Assembly: GCF_938023125.1 (NCBI RefSeq)
Contig: NZ_CALHDW010000017.1
Coordinates: forward strand, 62,001-126,000
Source: an uncultured Porphyromonas sp.
GTDB taxonomy: Bacteria; Bacteroidota; Bacteroidia; Bacteroidales; Porphyromonadaceae
DNA length: 64,000 nt
Direction of reading: 5' to 3'
The position numbers and the translations under genes were made by a program. The notes beneath the pieces are model-generated. The model was not told the DNA's origin. It ran no database searches and saw nothing but the letters and a program-made list of their open reading frames with translations. Of this stretch, positions 8,834 to 16,145 are shown in pieces (within the stretch, counting starts at the first letter, position 1; the number at the start of each line of letters is the position of its first letter).

Positions 8834-9304
8834 TTACTTATTTTCCTTGTCGATTTTGTCAACTTTCCACTTGCCACCATCCTTTACGAGTACGAGGGGA
8901 AATTCGCCTTGGACTTCTTCCTTCTTGTTAAGTACCCATACGAAAGCAGAGTCGCCACGTACTTCAGACTTCTTAACTTCGAAATCAGCTTCTGTAAACT
9001 TCACCTTTTCTTCTTTTGGAGCGGGAGCAGCTTCTTCAGGAGTAGCTTCGCCTTCAGCACCTTCAACGGCTTCGGATGTTTCGGTTTCGCCTCCCATAGC
9101 AGACATGTCATTCATGCTTTTCATGAGGTCTACCACCTGAGCTCCATGCTCATTAGCGAGAGTTTTAGCAACATCATAGTTCTCGTTGTTGAGTTCCATC
9201 ATGAACTTAACAGCTACTTCTTCGGGTGTTTCGCTCTTGCTACAAGCAGAGAATAGAACGAGCGATGCGAGCGCAACAGCGCACAAGGTTACAAATTTCT
9301 TCAT
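8834..9304 (-). CDS. Small lipoprotein, DUF4878-like
   Basis: A 156-residue lipoprotein with signal peptide and lipobox (LFSAC, Cys21). The N-terminal part after the Cys (ETPEEVAVKFMMELNNENYDVAKTLA) is the helix-turn pattern of NTF2-like DUF4878 proteins. A low-complexity Glu/Ala/Pro insert follows (EGEATPEEAAPAPKEEK), then a beta-rich end (KVKFTEADFEVKK to GKWKVDKIDKENK). The ATG at 9302-9304 is chosen over the upstream in-frame Met at 9445, because it gives a proper signal peptide and because a TACCTTTG promoter box (9433-9440) lies inside the longer reading. Function is unknown. Confidence 0.75.
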   Translation of the reverse strand: MKKFVTLCAVALASLVLFSACSKSETPEEVAVKFMMELNNENYDVAKTLANEHGAQVVDLMKSMNDMSAMGGETETSEAVEGAEGEATPEEAAPAPKEEKVKFTEADFEVKKSEVRGDSAFVWVLNKKEEVQGEFPLVLVKDGGKWKVDKIDKENK

Positions 9305-9432
9305 TCTTTCTTCATTCTTTTTGCGGAACGTATTCTTCTGAGTCTCTAAAGGTACGCCACTATTTGTTTTTCTTCGGTACTCTTCTAAAGCATCAAAGGA
9401 AGCCGCTCCAGTGTTCTTACTTATACTTGCCG

Positions 9433-9440
9433 CAAAGGTA
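9433..9440 (-). promoter_or_regulatory. -7 element for the DUF4878-like lipoprotein gene
   Basis: On the minus strand the sequence reads TACCTTTG, the exact -7 consensus. The predicted leader is about 120 nt. The -33 region is poor. Confidence 0.5.
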
Positions 9441-9631
9441 AACATAATATTCTACAAATAGAGAATTCCACCTAAAAACTCAGGGCGACATGGTGCAAAA
9501 AGGATTTGATTTAGCCCTACCTATTAGAAAAACAAGGAGATACCCCCCTTACATACAAAGGGGAATAAGTAAGTCCTTCTCAGGGTGTAGTTCCGTTAAT
9601 TTAGTCGGATCCGGTCTCTAGCACGGGCGAT
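9441..9631. other. Gap upstream of the DUF4878-like gene and after mntP
   Basis: The gene-free distance from 9305 to 9631 is 327 bp; the part near 9304-9440 is the predicted leader and promoter of the lipoprotein gene. In the rest I see no ORF, tRNA or clear terminator. Confidence 0.5.
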
Positions 9632-10234
9632 TTAGCTCACCAAATGAAGGTGCTCAATAAGGACTTTCACCCCGATAGCGATAAGAACCCATCCCCCAAA
9701 CAATTCGGCCCAAGAGATCCATTTGAAGGGAATTTTACACCCTACATAAAAGGCAAACCCCGAGGCCAAAGCCGTTACAACACCTATAATAAAGGCGTAT
9801 AAATGGATGGGAATTGTCATGAATGAGAAGCTAAAGCCTAGTGCTAAGGCATCAATACTCGTAGCAAAACCCATCATCAACAAATAGGAAAAGTAGCGCG
9901 GAGTAAGTGTAGAGCCCGCTCCTTTGTACCCTTTGATCTGCTGCCCATGGCGAGCCCGAGCAAAGGCATCGTAAATCATATGCCCTCCTACGGCCACTAG
10001 TAATACAAGCACTACCCAATGATCGTATTCGTCTATAAAATCGATCGTCTCGGCCCCTAGGCAATAGCCAATTGCAGTAACTCCGCCTTGCAGTACCCCA
10101 AAAAGTAATGCAATGGTAGCAAGTGTAGCCCAAGAACGTTTACACCCGCGGCTAATACCCTCACAGGCTGCAACGGTAGCCGCATCTATGGCTACAGCCA
10201 AAGCAACAAGCAGTGCTTGCAAAAAATGAAACAT
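9632..10234 (-). CDS. mntP: Manganese efflux pump MntP
   Basis: Inner-membrane exporter of Mn2+, 200 residues with six predicted helices, close to the family length of about 190. The two half-repeats carry the conserved acidic motifs AVAIDAATVAACEG (residues about 14-27) and ATSIDALALGFSF, the Asp residues expected to bind the metal. A cytoplasmic basic loop (ARARHGQQIKGYKG) lies between the halves. A -7 box TACCTTTG lies at 10271-10278. No Mn riboswitch-like structure was recognised upstream. It stands alone between two minus-strand genes. Confidence 0.9.
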   Translation of the reverse strand: MFHFLQALLVALAVAIDAATVAACEGISRGCKRSWATLATIALLFGVLQGGVTAIGYCLGAETIDFIDEYDHWVVLVLLVAVGGHMIYDAFARARHGQQIKGYKGAGSTLTPRYFSYLLMMGFATSIDALALGFSFSFMTIPIHLYAFIIGVVTALASGFAFYVGCKIPFKWISWAELFGGWVLIAIGVKVLIEHLHLVS

Positions 10235-10270
10235 GGATTGTTATGCTCGTTTTCTCTCTATTTCCCACTC

Positions 10271-10278
10271 CAAAGGTA
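10271..10278 (-). promoter_or_regulatory. -7 element of mntP
   Basis: TACCTTTG on the minus strand, 37 bases upstream of the mntP start; no clear -33 box at standard spacing. Confidence 0.5.
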
Positions 10279-10366
10279 CAAACAATGTGATAATACCTAG
10301 GTAAAGAAGGGCTCTACTGAGGCTCCCATTGCCTAGGAAATAAGGGACATGGAGAAAGGATTGAGA

Positions 10367-11905
10367 CTAGCTTTTTGCCCTCGAACGACGCTTGTGCATT
10401 TGCTTTTGAGCCCGACGGAAACCCGAGATCAAGAGCCAAAGAATCATACACCCCGAGACAAAGATCCAGAGAATCCCCAACGGTCCGAAAAAGACATAGA
10501 GCCGCCCCGTATGCAACTCAAGCATCGTATGAAAGAGAGAAATACGCCCTCGCCCCATCTCCTTAGGCTGAGAGATCTCACGGCACGGCACATCATACTC
10601 AAACGCAAGCCCCTTCTTTCCGCCCAAGTGTGCGGAGTAGCCCGAGACTTTGTGGTCTCCAAGCGGCATCATTCCCTGAGGCTTGGGTGGCTGCCCTGTG
10701 TAGAGATCCAAAACTGATCCGCTCTCTAAATCCCAACGAAAGAGCCCCATAAAAGAGCCTACCAATAGAGCATGTGGGTTATCGGGATCAACTTCAAAAA
10801 CATTAGCTCCCATCACACTTACAGGAGGAGTATTCTCGATCTTTTCCAGTGGAAGCCCTAGGCGTTTGCAACGGAATATACCCTCACTTGTGGAGAGAAC
10901 CCACTCTTGCCTTGCCGGCACGTAGACCAAGCGGCGCAAAGCATCGTGCCAGGGATTGTTGGCACTATGGAGGGAGGTGGTGGGGAGGGTTGGTACCTTC
11001 GCTTTCGCCACTGCCACCAAAAGAGGCGGACGAAGAAACATGCCCGATACCACAAGAATAAGGAGCGGGATGAATAACCAATAGCCTACCAACAAATGAA
11101 GTTTGTACTGGCGCGAGAGACCCTGCTGCAGACGACGTGTTCGTGCTTTCACTCGAGCTCGGTGTGCCGCTTGCACTCGCTTCTGCATCCTTTTCATCCA
11201 TCGAGGATAGAAAAAGACAATCAGCCCCGAGATCGAAAGTAGTAAGAGTACAAGCCCCAAGGCATCCACAAAGAGACGCCCAACGAGGTGGAATAGTTCG
11301 CCCGAATGAAGTGCCCAAAGCGTGCGAAACAGCGTAGCTCGATGAGGAGTGACACTCGGGGACTCGGGAAGGGTTAGGGTACTAAATTGCTGATAGGGGA
11401 GCTGCAAAACAAAGAGATGGGAGCGCCCCATCACCACAAGAGAGTCTCCCTGCAAGGCGAGATCGGTGAGACGCTCTCTGAGCGGGAGGGAGACCTCCTG
11501 CCATGCTGCGCCCTGCCATCGATAGAGAGCATCCTGCGAAAGGGCAAAAGTGCCATTGCGGTGCGAATGCAGAATGCGGCGCATCTGGTAGCGGTCTGCC
11601 CCACGAGGCAAGCCCTCCATCAGACGAGAGAAGCTGCGTCCGCCATCTTTCGTAAGCCAAACGCCCTCCCCTCCATAGAGCAAAACGGAGTCGCCGGAGA
11701 GAGCCGTAGAGCCTACAGCCGCCCCTTGCGTCCAGCCATCCACATGGTAAGACGAGGGTAAGAGAGAGCGCGAGAGATCAAGCGATGAGATCGGCTCCCT
11801 ATGGTTAAGAAGAATACCCGAAAGGCTAAATGCGATAAGAAAGAAGCAGAGGACTAATCCTCCCCAACGGTGGAATTGTTTCTCTATGGAGCCTTTTTTC
11901 TTCAT
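10367..11905 (-). CDS. PepSY-associated transmembrane protein
   Basis: A 512-residue inner-membrane protein with four predicted helices: residues about 14-33 (GGLVLCFFLIAFSLSGILLN), about 210-232, about 272-295, and near the C-terminus (YVFFGPLGILWIFVSGCMILWLL). The first helix and its flanks (FHRWGGLVLCFFLIAFSLSGILLNHRE) match the PepSY_TM family. Two large extracytoplasmic loops look like beta-propeller fragments (LYGGEGVWLTKDGGRSFSRL; LVGSFMGLFRWDLESGS). Family members are often linked to iron or heme uptake and ferric reductases; here no iron gene is adjacent, so the role is open. It is 23 nt downstream of the nucleotidase gene and probably co-transcribed with it. Confidence 0.78.
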   Translation of the reverse strand: MKKKGSIEKQFHRWGGLVLCFFLIAFSLSGILLNHREPISSLDLSRSLLPSSYHVDGWTQGAAVGSTALSGDSVLLYGGEGVWLTKDGGRSFSRLMEGLPRGADRYQMRRILHSHRNGTFALSQDALYRWQGAAWQEVSLPLRERLTDLALQGDSLVVMGRSHLFVLQLPYQQFSTLTLPESPSVTPHRATLFRTLWALHSGELFHLVGRLFVDALGLVLLLLSISGLIVFFYPRWMKRMQKRVQAAHRARVKARTRRLQQGLSRQYKLHLLVGYWLFIPLLILVVSGMFLRPPLLVAVAKAKVPTLPTTSLHSANNPWHDALRRLVYVPARQEWVLSTSEGIFRCKRLGLPLEKIENTPPVSVMGANVFEVDPDNPHALLVGSFMGLFRWDLESGSVLDLYTGQPPKPQGMMPLGDHKVSGYSAHLGGKKGLAFEYDVPCREISQPKEMGRGRISLFHTMLELHTGRLYVFFGPLGILWIFVSGCMILWLLISGFRRAQKQMHKRRSRAKS

Positions 11906-11928
11906 AATTATATAGGAGAAGTAGAGAA

Positions 11929-12624
11929 TTACAAGAGCTGAAGCAACTCTCTAAGATGTCTGATAATATAACGAGGAGTGTACTCGTCTCTCGGGCACTC
12001 CAAGCCGTGGGGATTAAACCAAATGGATGCCATTCCCACATTTTTAGCCCCTACAATATCCGCCGGCCAGCTATCCCCAATCATCAAAGACTCTGCACAG
12101 CGACTATTGGTAGCCGAGCAAGCATAACGGAATATGGCAGCGTTGGGCTTGTTTACACCTGCGTCCTCACTCAGTATCATGTGATGGATGTAAGGGAGAA
12201 GGCCACTGCGCGCTACTTTGGCATGCTGCACCTCCCGAAACCCGTTCGACAAGATGTAGACGCGATAGTAGCGATGCAAATATTCCATCACCTCCAGAGC
12301 GCCCTCCACAAGACGCGTTTTTGTAGCTGTAGCCGCCAAAAAACGACGATTAAGCACGAGAATCTCTTCATCCGACAGCGGAGCAAGCCAAGGCATCGGC
12401 TCCCTCATTCGGCGCAGAGTAAGGGTGTACTTATCTATTTTATCGTGCCGATACAACTCCCACAAGCCCTCGTTGCACGCCCAATACTCCTCCCAAAAAG
12501 CATCGTAGTCGGGGGCAAATTGCTGCCAACCCTCCTCTAGGTATAGCTCTCGCAGGCTCTCTTTGTTGTTGTGATAGGTATCCCAGAGCGTATCATCAAG
12601 ATCGATAAATAGGTTTTTAATCAT
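11929..12624 (-). CDS. HAD-superfamily hydrolase, YjjG-type nucleotidase
   Basis: A 231-residue cytoplasmic phosphatase of the HAD-IA group. The nucleophile motif is DLDDTLWD with Asp8 and Asp10 near the N-terminus; motif II is YILSNGF, motif III includes NKPNAAIF, and motif IV is MIGDSWPADIVGAKNVG. This pattern fits YjjG-like noncanonical pyrimidine nucleotidases that clear damaged dNMPs; the exact substrate is inferred. The ATG at 12622-12624 puts the DxD motif at the usual distance from the start; the longer open frame upstream has no domain-like sequence. Confidence 0.85.
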   Translation of the reverse strand: MIKNLFIDLDDTLWDTYHNNKESLRELYLEEGWQQFAPDYDAFWEEYWACNEGLWELYRHDKIDKYTLTLRRMREPMPWLAPLSDEEILVLNRRFLAATATKTRLVEGALEVMEYLHRYYRVYILSNGFREVQHAKVARSGLLPYIHHMILSEDAGVNKPNAAIFRYACSATNSRCAESLMIGDSWPADIVGAKNVGMASIWFNPHGLECPRDEYTPRYIIRHLRELLQLL

Positions 12625-12737
12625 GCGAATTGAGAGTTTGTGACATAGGAAATAACAAGCGAACGGGCGGCAAGGTTCGAAGCAAAGAGAACTCTGCACC
12701 CCTTCTCCAGAGGCTGCAGGGTCCCTTATTTCTAACG

Positions 12738-12778
12738 AAACACAGCCACCCACGCAATACGGTGAGGGCTGTGTTTTG
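12738..12778 (-). terminator. Hairpin after the Cbp1-like gene, possible terminator
   Basis: AACACAGCC and GGCTGTGTT form a stem with an inner CAC/GTG pairing. On the minus strand it ends in a weak T stretch (TTTCGTT), about 40 nt after the lipoprotein stop. Confidence 0.45.
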
Positions 12779-12818
12779 GCTCTAAGAGCCGTATGTTACT
12801 CCTGTAAGAGAGTCCGTA

Positions 12819-13673
12819 TTAATAGGTACGTACAACAAGTACCTTAGAGAGACTCCAGAAGTTTTGAGGATCAATAATTTCGAGAGTGAGCTGCTTGTCA
12901 TCCCCTGCTGATAGTCTATAGCTGCTCGAGGGATGGTTGGTAAGGAGCTCTGCTTTCTTGCAGTAGAGGGGAATACGAGCGAGCTTGCGGAGGTCCACCT
13001 GACGGAAGTAATCGGAAGTATAGTTCTCTGTAGCAACCTTGCCATTTACGAGGATACCCATTTCCTTAAGGTCATTTTTGGTACCAACGCAGTAGCGTAC
13101 CGTATTGAGAGATGCGTCTTGCGCTGCAATTGTTTCGGACTGCTTTTCGGTAGTAGTAGCTAGAGCTTCTACATTCTGATTGAGGTCATTGACCATATCA
13201 TCAAGGTCCTTTATAGCAATATTCTTGCGTTGCAACTCTTCGGTAAGGCGGCGGATCTCTTTTGTTTTAGACTCCAATTCGCTTTGCAAAGCCTTAATTG
13301 TCTTTGTCATTACGGCGTTCTTAGAACCGAGAGCTTGGAGTTTAGCATTCAAACGATCGATGTCTTCTTTATTTGCTTTAAGCTTCTCAGTAATCATCTG
13401 CATGCTACTCTCAACACGCTCCTTCTGACTTGTATTCATCTCGCCATTGGCAGGAACGTTGATTACCCCCTCCATGGCGCTAATTTCCTGGAAGTTGGCA
13501 AGTACACTACTGATGAGTTCGTCCATTTCCTCTACTTGCGTCTCGAGGCTTTTATTTACCTCTGCAATAGAGTCGAGCTCGCTGTTTCCGCCCTTGTTTC
13601 CCTTGCATGAAGTCATAGAGAAGCAAGCAGCCATAAGGAAAGCGAAAGCCGTTACTAAGATTGTTCTCTTCAT
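12819..13673 (-). CDS. Cbp1-like coiled-coil lipoprotein
   Basis: A 284-residue lipoprotein with lipobox MTSC (Cys23). Residues about 30-190 are almost entirely predicted coiled coil with heptads (NAKLQALGSKNAVMTKTIKA, then KTKEIRRLTEELQRKNIAIK). A conserved-looking C-terminal domain follows (VGTKNDLKEMGIL, LLTNHPSSSYRL, IIDPQNFWSLSKVLVV). From memory this order matches Bacteroidales proteins annotated as Cbp1-family collagen-binding adhesins. That name rests on a Bacteroides homologue; binding by this protein is not shown. It lies 12 nt downstream of rsmI, so the two are probably co-transcribed. Confidence 0.72.
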   Translation of the reverse strand: MKRTILVTAFAFLMAACFSMTSCKGNKGGNSELDSIAEVNKSLETQVEEMDELISSVLANFQEISAMEGVINVPANGEMNTSQKERVESSMQMITEKLKANKEDIDRLNAKLQALGSKNAVMTKTIKALQSELESKTKEIRRLTEELQRKNIAIKDLDDMVNDLNQNVEALATTTEKQSETIAAQDASLNTVRYCVGTKNDLKEMGILVNGKVATENYTSDYFRQVDLRKLARIPLYCKKAELLTNHPSSSYRLSAGDDKQLTLEIIDPQNFWSLSKVLVVRTY

Positions 13674-13685
13674 TGTCTTTACAAA

Positions 13686-14444
13686 TTAGTTACTATTCAG
13701 TTTGTCATTCTCTTCGCGATGCTTATCGCGATAGCTTTTATGTATTTTCTTTTCTTGAGGCGCCCCTGCGATCAGGAGAACGAACTCACCCCGCGGGCTC
13801 ACCTCCGTGAAGTGCTCGATGAGTTCTTGGAGAGACCCTCGGCACACCTCTTCGTACACCTTGGTTAGCTCTCGTACCGCTACAGCCTTACGCTCCCCTC
13901 CACACACCTCGGCAAATGCCTGTAAAGTTTTGAGCACTCGGAAGGGAGACTCGTACAAAATAACCGTTCTCTCCTCCTCTGCCAATGCCTGGATGCGTGA
14001 GTGACGCCCCTTTTTCTGAGGCAAGAAGCCCTCAAAAACAAAACGACTCGCATCTAATCCGGAGACAACCAAGGCGGGAACAAACGCCGTTGCTCCCGGG
14101 AGGCACTCCACCGGCAGACCGGCTTCTATGCAAGCCTGCGCCAAGATAATACCCGGATCGCTAACACCGGGGGTGCCGGCATCGCTGATCAATGCTACAT
14201 TGAGGCCCTCTCGGATCCGTGCAACCAGAGACGAAGAGGTCTTAAACTCGTTGAATTTATGATGACTCTCCAGGGGCTTTTTAACATCGTAATGCTTGAG
14301 CAGAACGGAAGATGTACGCGTATCCTCCGCAAGGATCAGATCGGCAGTCCGCAACACTTCCAAGGCCCGGAGTGTAATGTCTCCGAGGTTACCTACAGGG
14401 GTAGGTACTATGGTCAGTTTGCCTTGTGCAGCGGCTGTACTCAT
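13686..14444 (-). CDS. rsmI: 16S rRNA (cytidine1402-2'-O)-methyltransferase RsmI
   Basis: SAM-dependent tetrapyrrole-methylase-fold enzyme that modifies C1402 in the decoding centre of 16S rRNA. The product has about 252 residues. It begins with LTIVPTPVGNLGDITLRALE, then carries LILAEDTRTSSVLLKHY, the SAM loop SDAGTPGVSDPG and the later motif FEGFLPQKKGRH. The ATG at 14442-14444 (MSTAAAQGKL) is chosen; the longer frame from 14489 adds an unlikely Cys/Arg-rich lead. A -7-like TACATTTG on the minus strand at 14514-14521 could start the transcript. The Lys-rich C-terminal tail is longer than in many homologues. Confidence 0.93.
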   Translation of the reverse strand: MSTAAAQGKLTIVPTPVGNLGDITLRALEVLRTADLILAEDTRTSSVLLKHYDVKKPLESHHKFNEFKTSSSLVARIREGLNVALISDAGTPGVSDPGIILAQACIEAGLPVECLPGATAFVPALVVSGLDASRFVFEGFLPQKKGRHSRIQALAEEERTVILYESPFRVLKTLQAFAEVCGGERKAVAVRELTKVYEEVCRGSLQELIEHFTEVSPRGEFVLLIAGAPQEKKIHKSYRDKHREENDKLNSN

Positions 14445-14581
14445 CTCGTTCTCTCCTATCCACAGCCCCTTGCAGCACCTGCTCCGCAAGAGACTTTCGT
14501 CCGCAAATGTACAAAAAGGACGTGTATTCCACCACTTCTACCCCACAAACTCACCTAGAGCAAAAGACAAAGAGATGTAAT

Positions 14582-14629
14582 AAAATAGAAAAGAGGGGCT
14601 GTAGTCGCAAGTAGGAACTACAACCCCTC
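14582..14629 (-). terminator. Terminator after methionine gamma-lyase
   Basis: A 13-bp stem, GAGGGGTTGTAGT with ACTACAGCCCCTC on the minus strand (one G-T pair; arms 14617-14629 and 14593-14605), is followed by TTTTCTATTTTA. It lies 55 nt after the lyase stop. Confidence 0.88.
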
Positions 14630-14683
14630 GTGGGTATAGATCGCCCCCAAAGAGAGGGGATCTTCTATCTAACCGGCTCTAAA

Positions 14684-15883
14684 TCAAAGTTGATCAAGAG
14701 CTTGCTTGAGGTCAGCAATAATGTCTTCTGCATCTTCGAGACCCACGGAGAGACGTACCAGACCTTCGGAGATATCGGATGCGGCACGCTCCTCGGGAGT
14801 GTAGGGAGAGTGCGTCATAGATGCAGGGTGCTCAATGAGCGTCTCGGTATCACCAAGGCTTACAGCGAGGGTAGCCAAGTGTACAGAGTTCATCAGCTTA
14901 CGACCGGCTTCTAGGCCACCCTTTACTTCGAAGGCAATCATAGAACCGGGCTGCTTCATATACTTATCGGCAAGCGCTTTTTGGGGGAAACTAGCCAAAC
15001 CGGGATAAGCAATGCTCTCTACGTTGGGATGCTTTTCGAGGAATTCTGCCACCTTCTGAGCATTTTCGCAGTGGCGATCCATACGTACATGGAGCGTCTT
15101 AATACCACGATTGATAAGGAAAGCCTCGAACGGACCGAGTACAGAACCCGTCAAGTCCTTAACCCCTACAAGGCGCACTTGATTGATATATTCTTGTGAA
15201 CCGCAAATGAATCCGGCAATAACATCGCCATGACCATTGAGGAATTTGGTAGCCGAGTGTACTATAATATCAGCACCAAACTCAAGAGGACGACAGAGGT
15301 AAGGTGTGCAGAAGGTATTATCGACCATCACACGCACGCCCTCTTGTGCATGAGCTATCTTGGCAATGGCTTCGATGTCTGCAATGTACATATTGGGGTT
15401 GGCAGGCGTCTCTACATACACCAATTTGGTATTAGGACGCATCGCCTTGCGTACATTTTCGGGGTCACGCATATCCACAAATGTAACGTCTACGCCATAA
15501 CGCTTGAGCCCATGCTCAAAGAAAGCGTAGGTACAACCATAGAGCGTCTTACCGGCTACGATATGATCGCCCTGCTCTACACATACCCAAACGGCTGAGG
15601 TGATGGCACCCATACCCGAAGAGGCACTCATACAAGCCTCTGCACCCTCTAGGGATGCTACTTTCTCCTCTACGGTAGTAAGGGTGGGGTTCCCCAAGCG
15701 AGTATAAATATAACCTCCTTCTTCGAGGGCAAAACGGCGACCGCCCTGCTCTGCATTCTCAAAAACGAAGGTAGATGTTTGGTAGATAGGAGATGCCAAT
15801 GTACCATGTTGGTTTTTTTCGGCACCTACGTGCACGGCGCGTGTTGCGAATCCGGACTTCCGGAGTTCTTCAGGGTTCATCAT
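14684..15883 (-). CDS. mgl: Methionine gamma-lyase
   Basis: PLP enzyme of the Cys/Met metabolism family that splits methionine into methanethiol, ammonia and 2-oxobutyrate. It is 399 residues long (398 if the second Met starts). The feature that separates it from cystathionine gamma-synthase or beta-lyase is the active-site Cys in LYGCTYAFF (residue 116 from the second Met), with the PLP lysine in SATKFLNGHGD and the substrate motif YIYTRLGNPT. No Met biosynthesis genes lie nearby, which fits a catabolic role. In Porphyromonas this reaction is a main source of methyl mercaptan. It has its own terminator, so it looks monocistronic. A related CTH/MetB-type enzyme is the alternative, judged unlikely. 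Confidence 0.93.
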   Translation of the reverse strand: MMNPEELRKSGFATRAVHVGAEKNQHGTLASPIYQTSTFVFENAEQGGRRFALEEGGYIYTRLGNPTLTTVEEKVASLEGAEACMSASSGMGAITSAVWVCVEQGDHIVAGKTLYGCTYAFFEHGLKRYGVDVTFVDMRDPENVRKAMRPNTKLVYVETPANPNMYIADIEAIAKIAHAQEGVRVMVDNTFCTPYLCRPLEFGADIIVHSATKFLNGHGDVIAGFICGSQEYINQVRLVGVKDLTGSVLGPFEAFLINRGIKTLHVRMDRHCENAQKVAEFLEKHPNVESIAYPGLASFPQKALADKYMKQPGSMIAFEVKGGLEAGRKLMNSVHLATLAVSLGDTETLIEHPASMTHSPYTPEERAASDISEGLVRLSVGLEDAEDIIADLKQALDQL

Positions 15884-16040
15884 AACAATACGATTGATCT
15901 ATGATAGTTTATACATTATGGTAAATACCGGAGGAACCTATCTCTGCGAAAGGCTCTCCCCCAGATTCAAGGGCGAATTTAGCAAATAAATCTCAAACCA
16001 CAGGCTAAGCAACCGATATCCTCTTCCTATAAAATGGTCA

Positions 16041-16080
16041 AAAAAAGCAGCCCCAGAGATTTCCACTCTGGGGCAAAAAA
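16041..16080. terminator. Bidirectional terminator after copA
   Basis: A perfect 9-bp stem (GCCCCAGAG 16050-16058, CTCTGGGGC 16066-16074) is flanked by A on the left and A on the right, giving TGCTTTTTT on the minus strand. It ends copA transcription before the methionine gamma-lyase promoter region. Confidence 0.85.
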
Positions 16081-16145
16081 TGTTTTTTACAGACGACATG
16101 ACCTCTGCCTTTTGATGCAAACGAGGAGATCTCCCGATGGAGAAT

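Noticed and set aside
10235..10340. Manganese riboswitch upstream of mntP
   Set aside because: No yybP-ykoY-like stems or loops; the promoter box lies only 37 bases from the start.
15938..16120. 60-codon minus-strand ORF between copA and the methionine gamma-lyase gene
   Set aside because: It runs through a clear bidirectional terminator hairpin and shows no motif.
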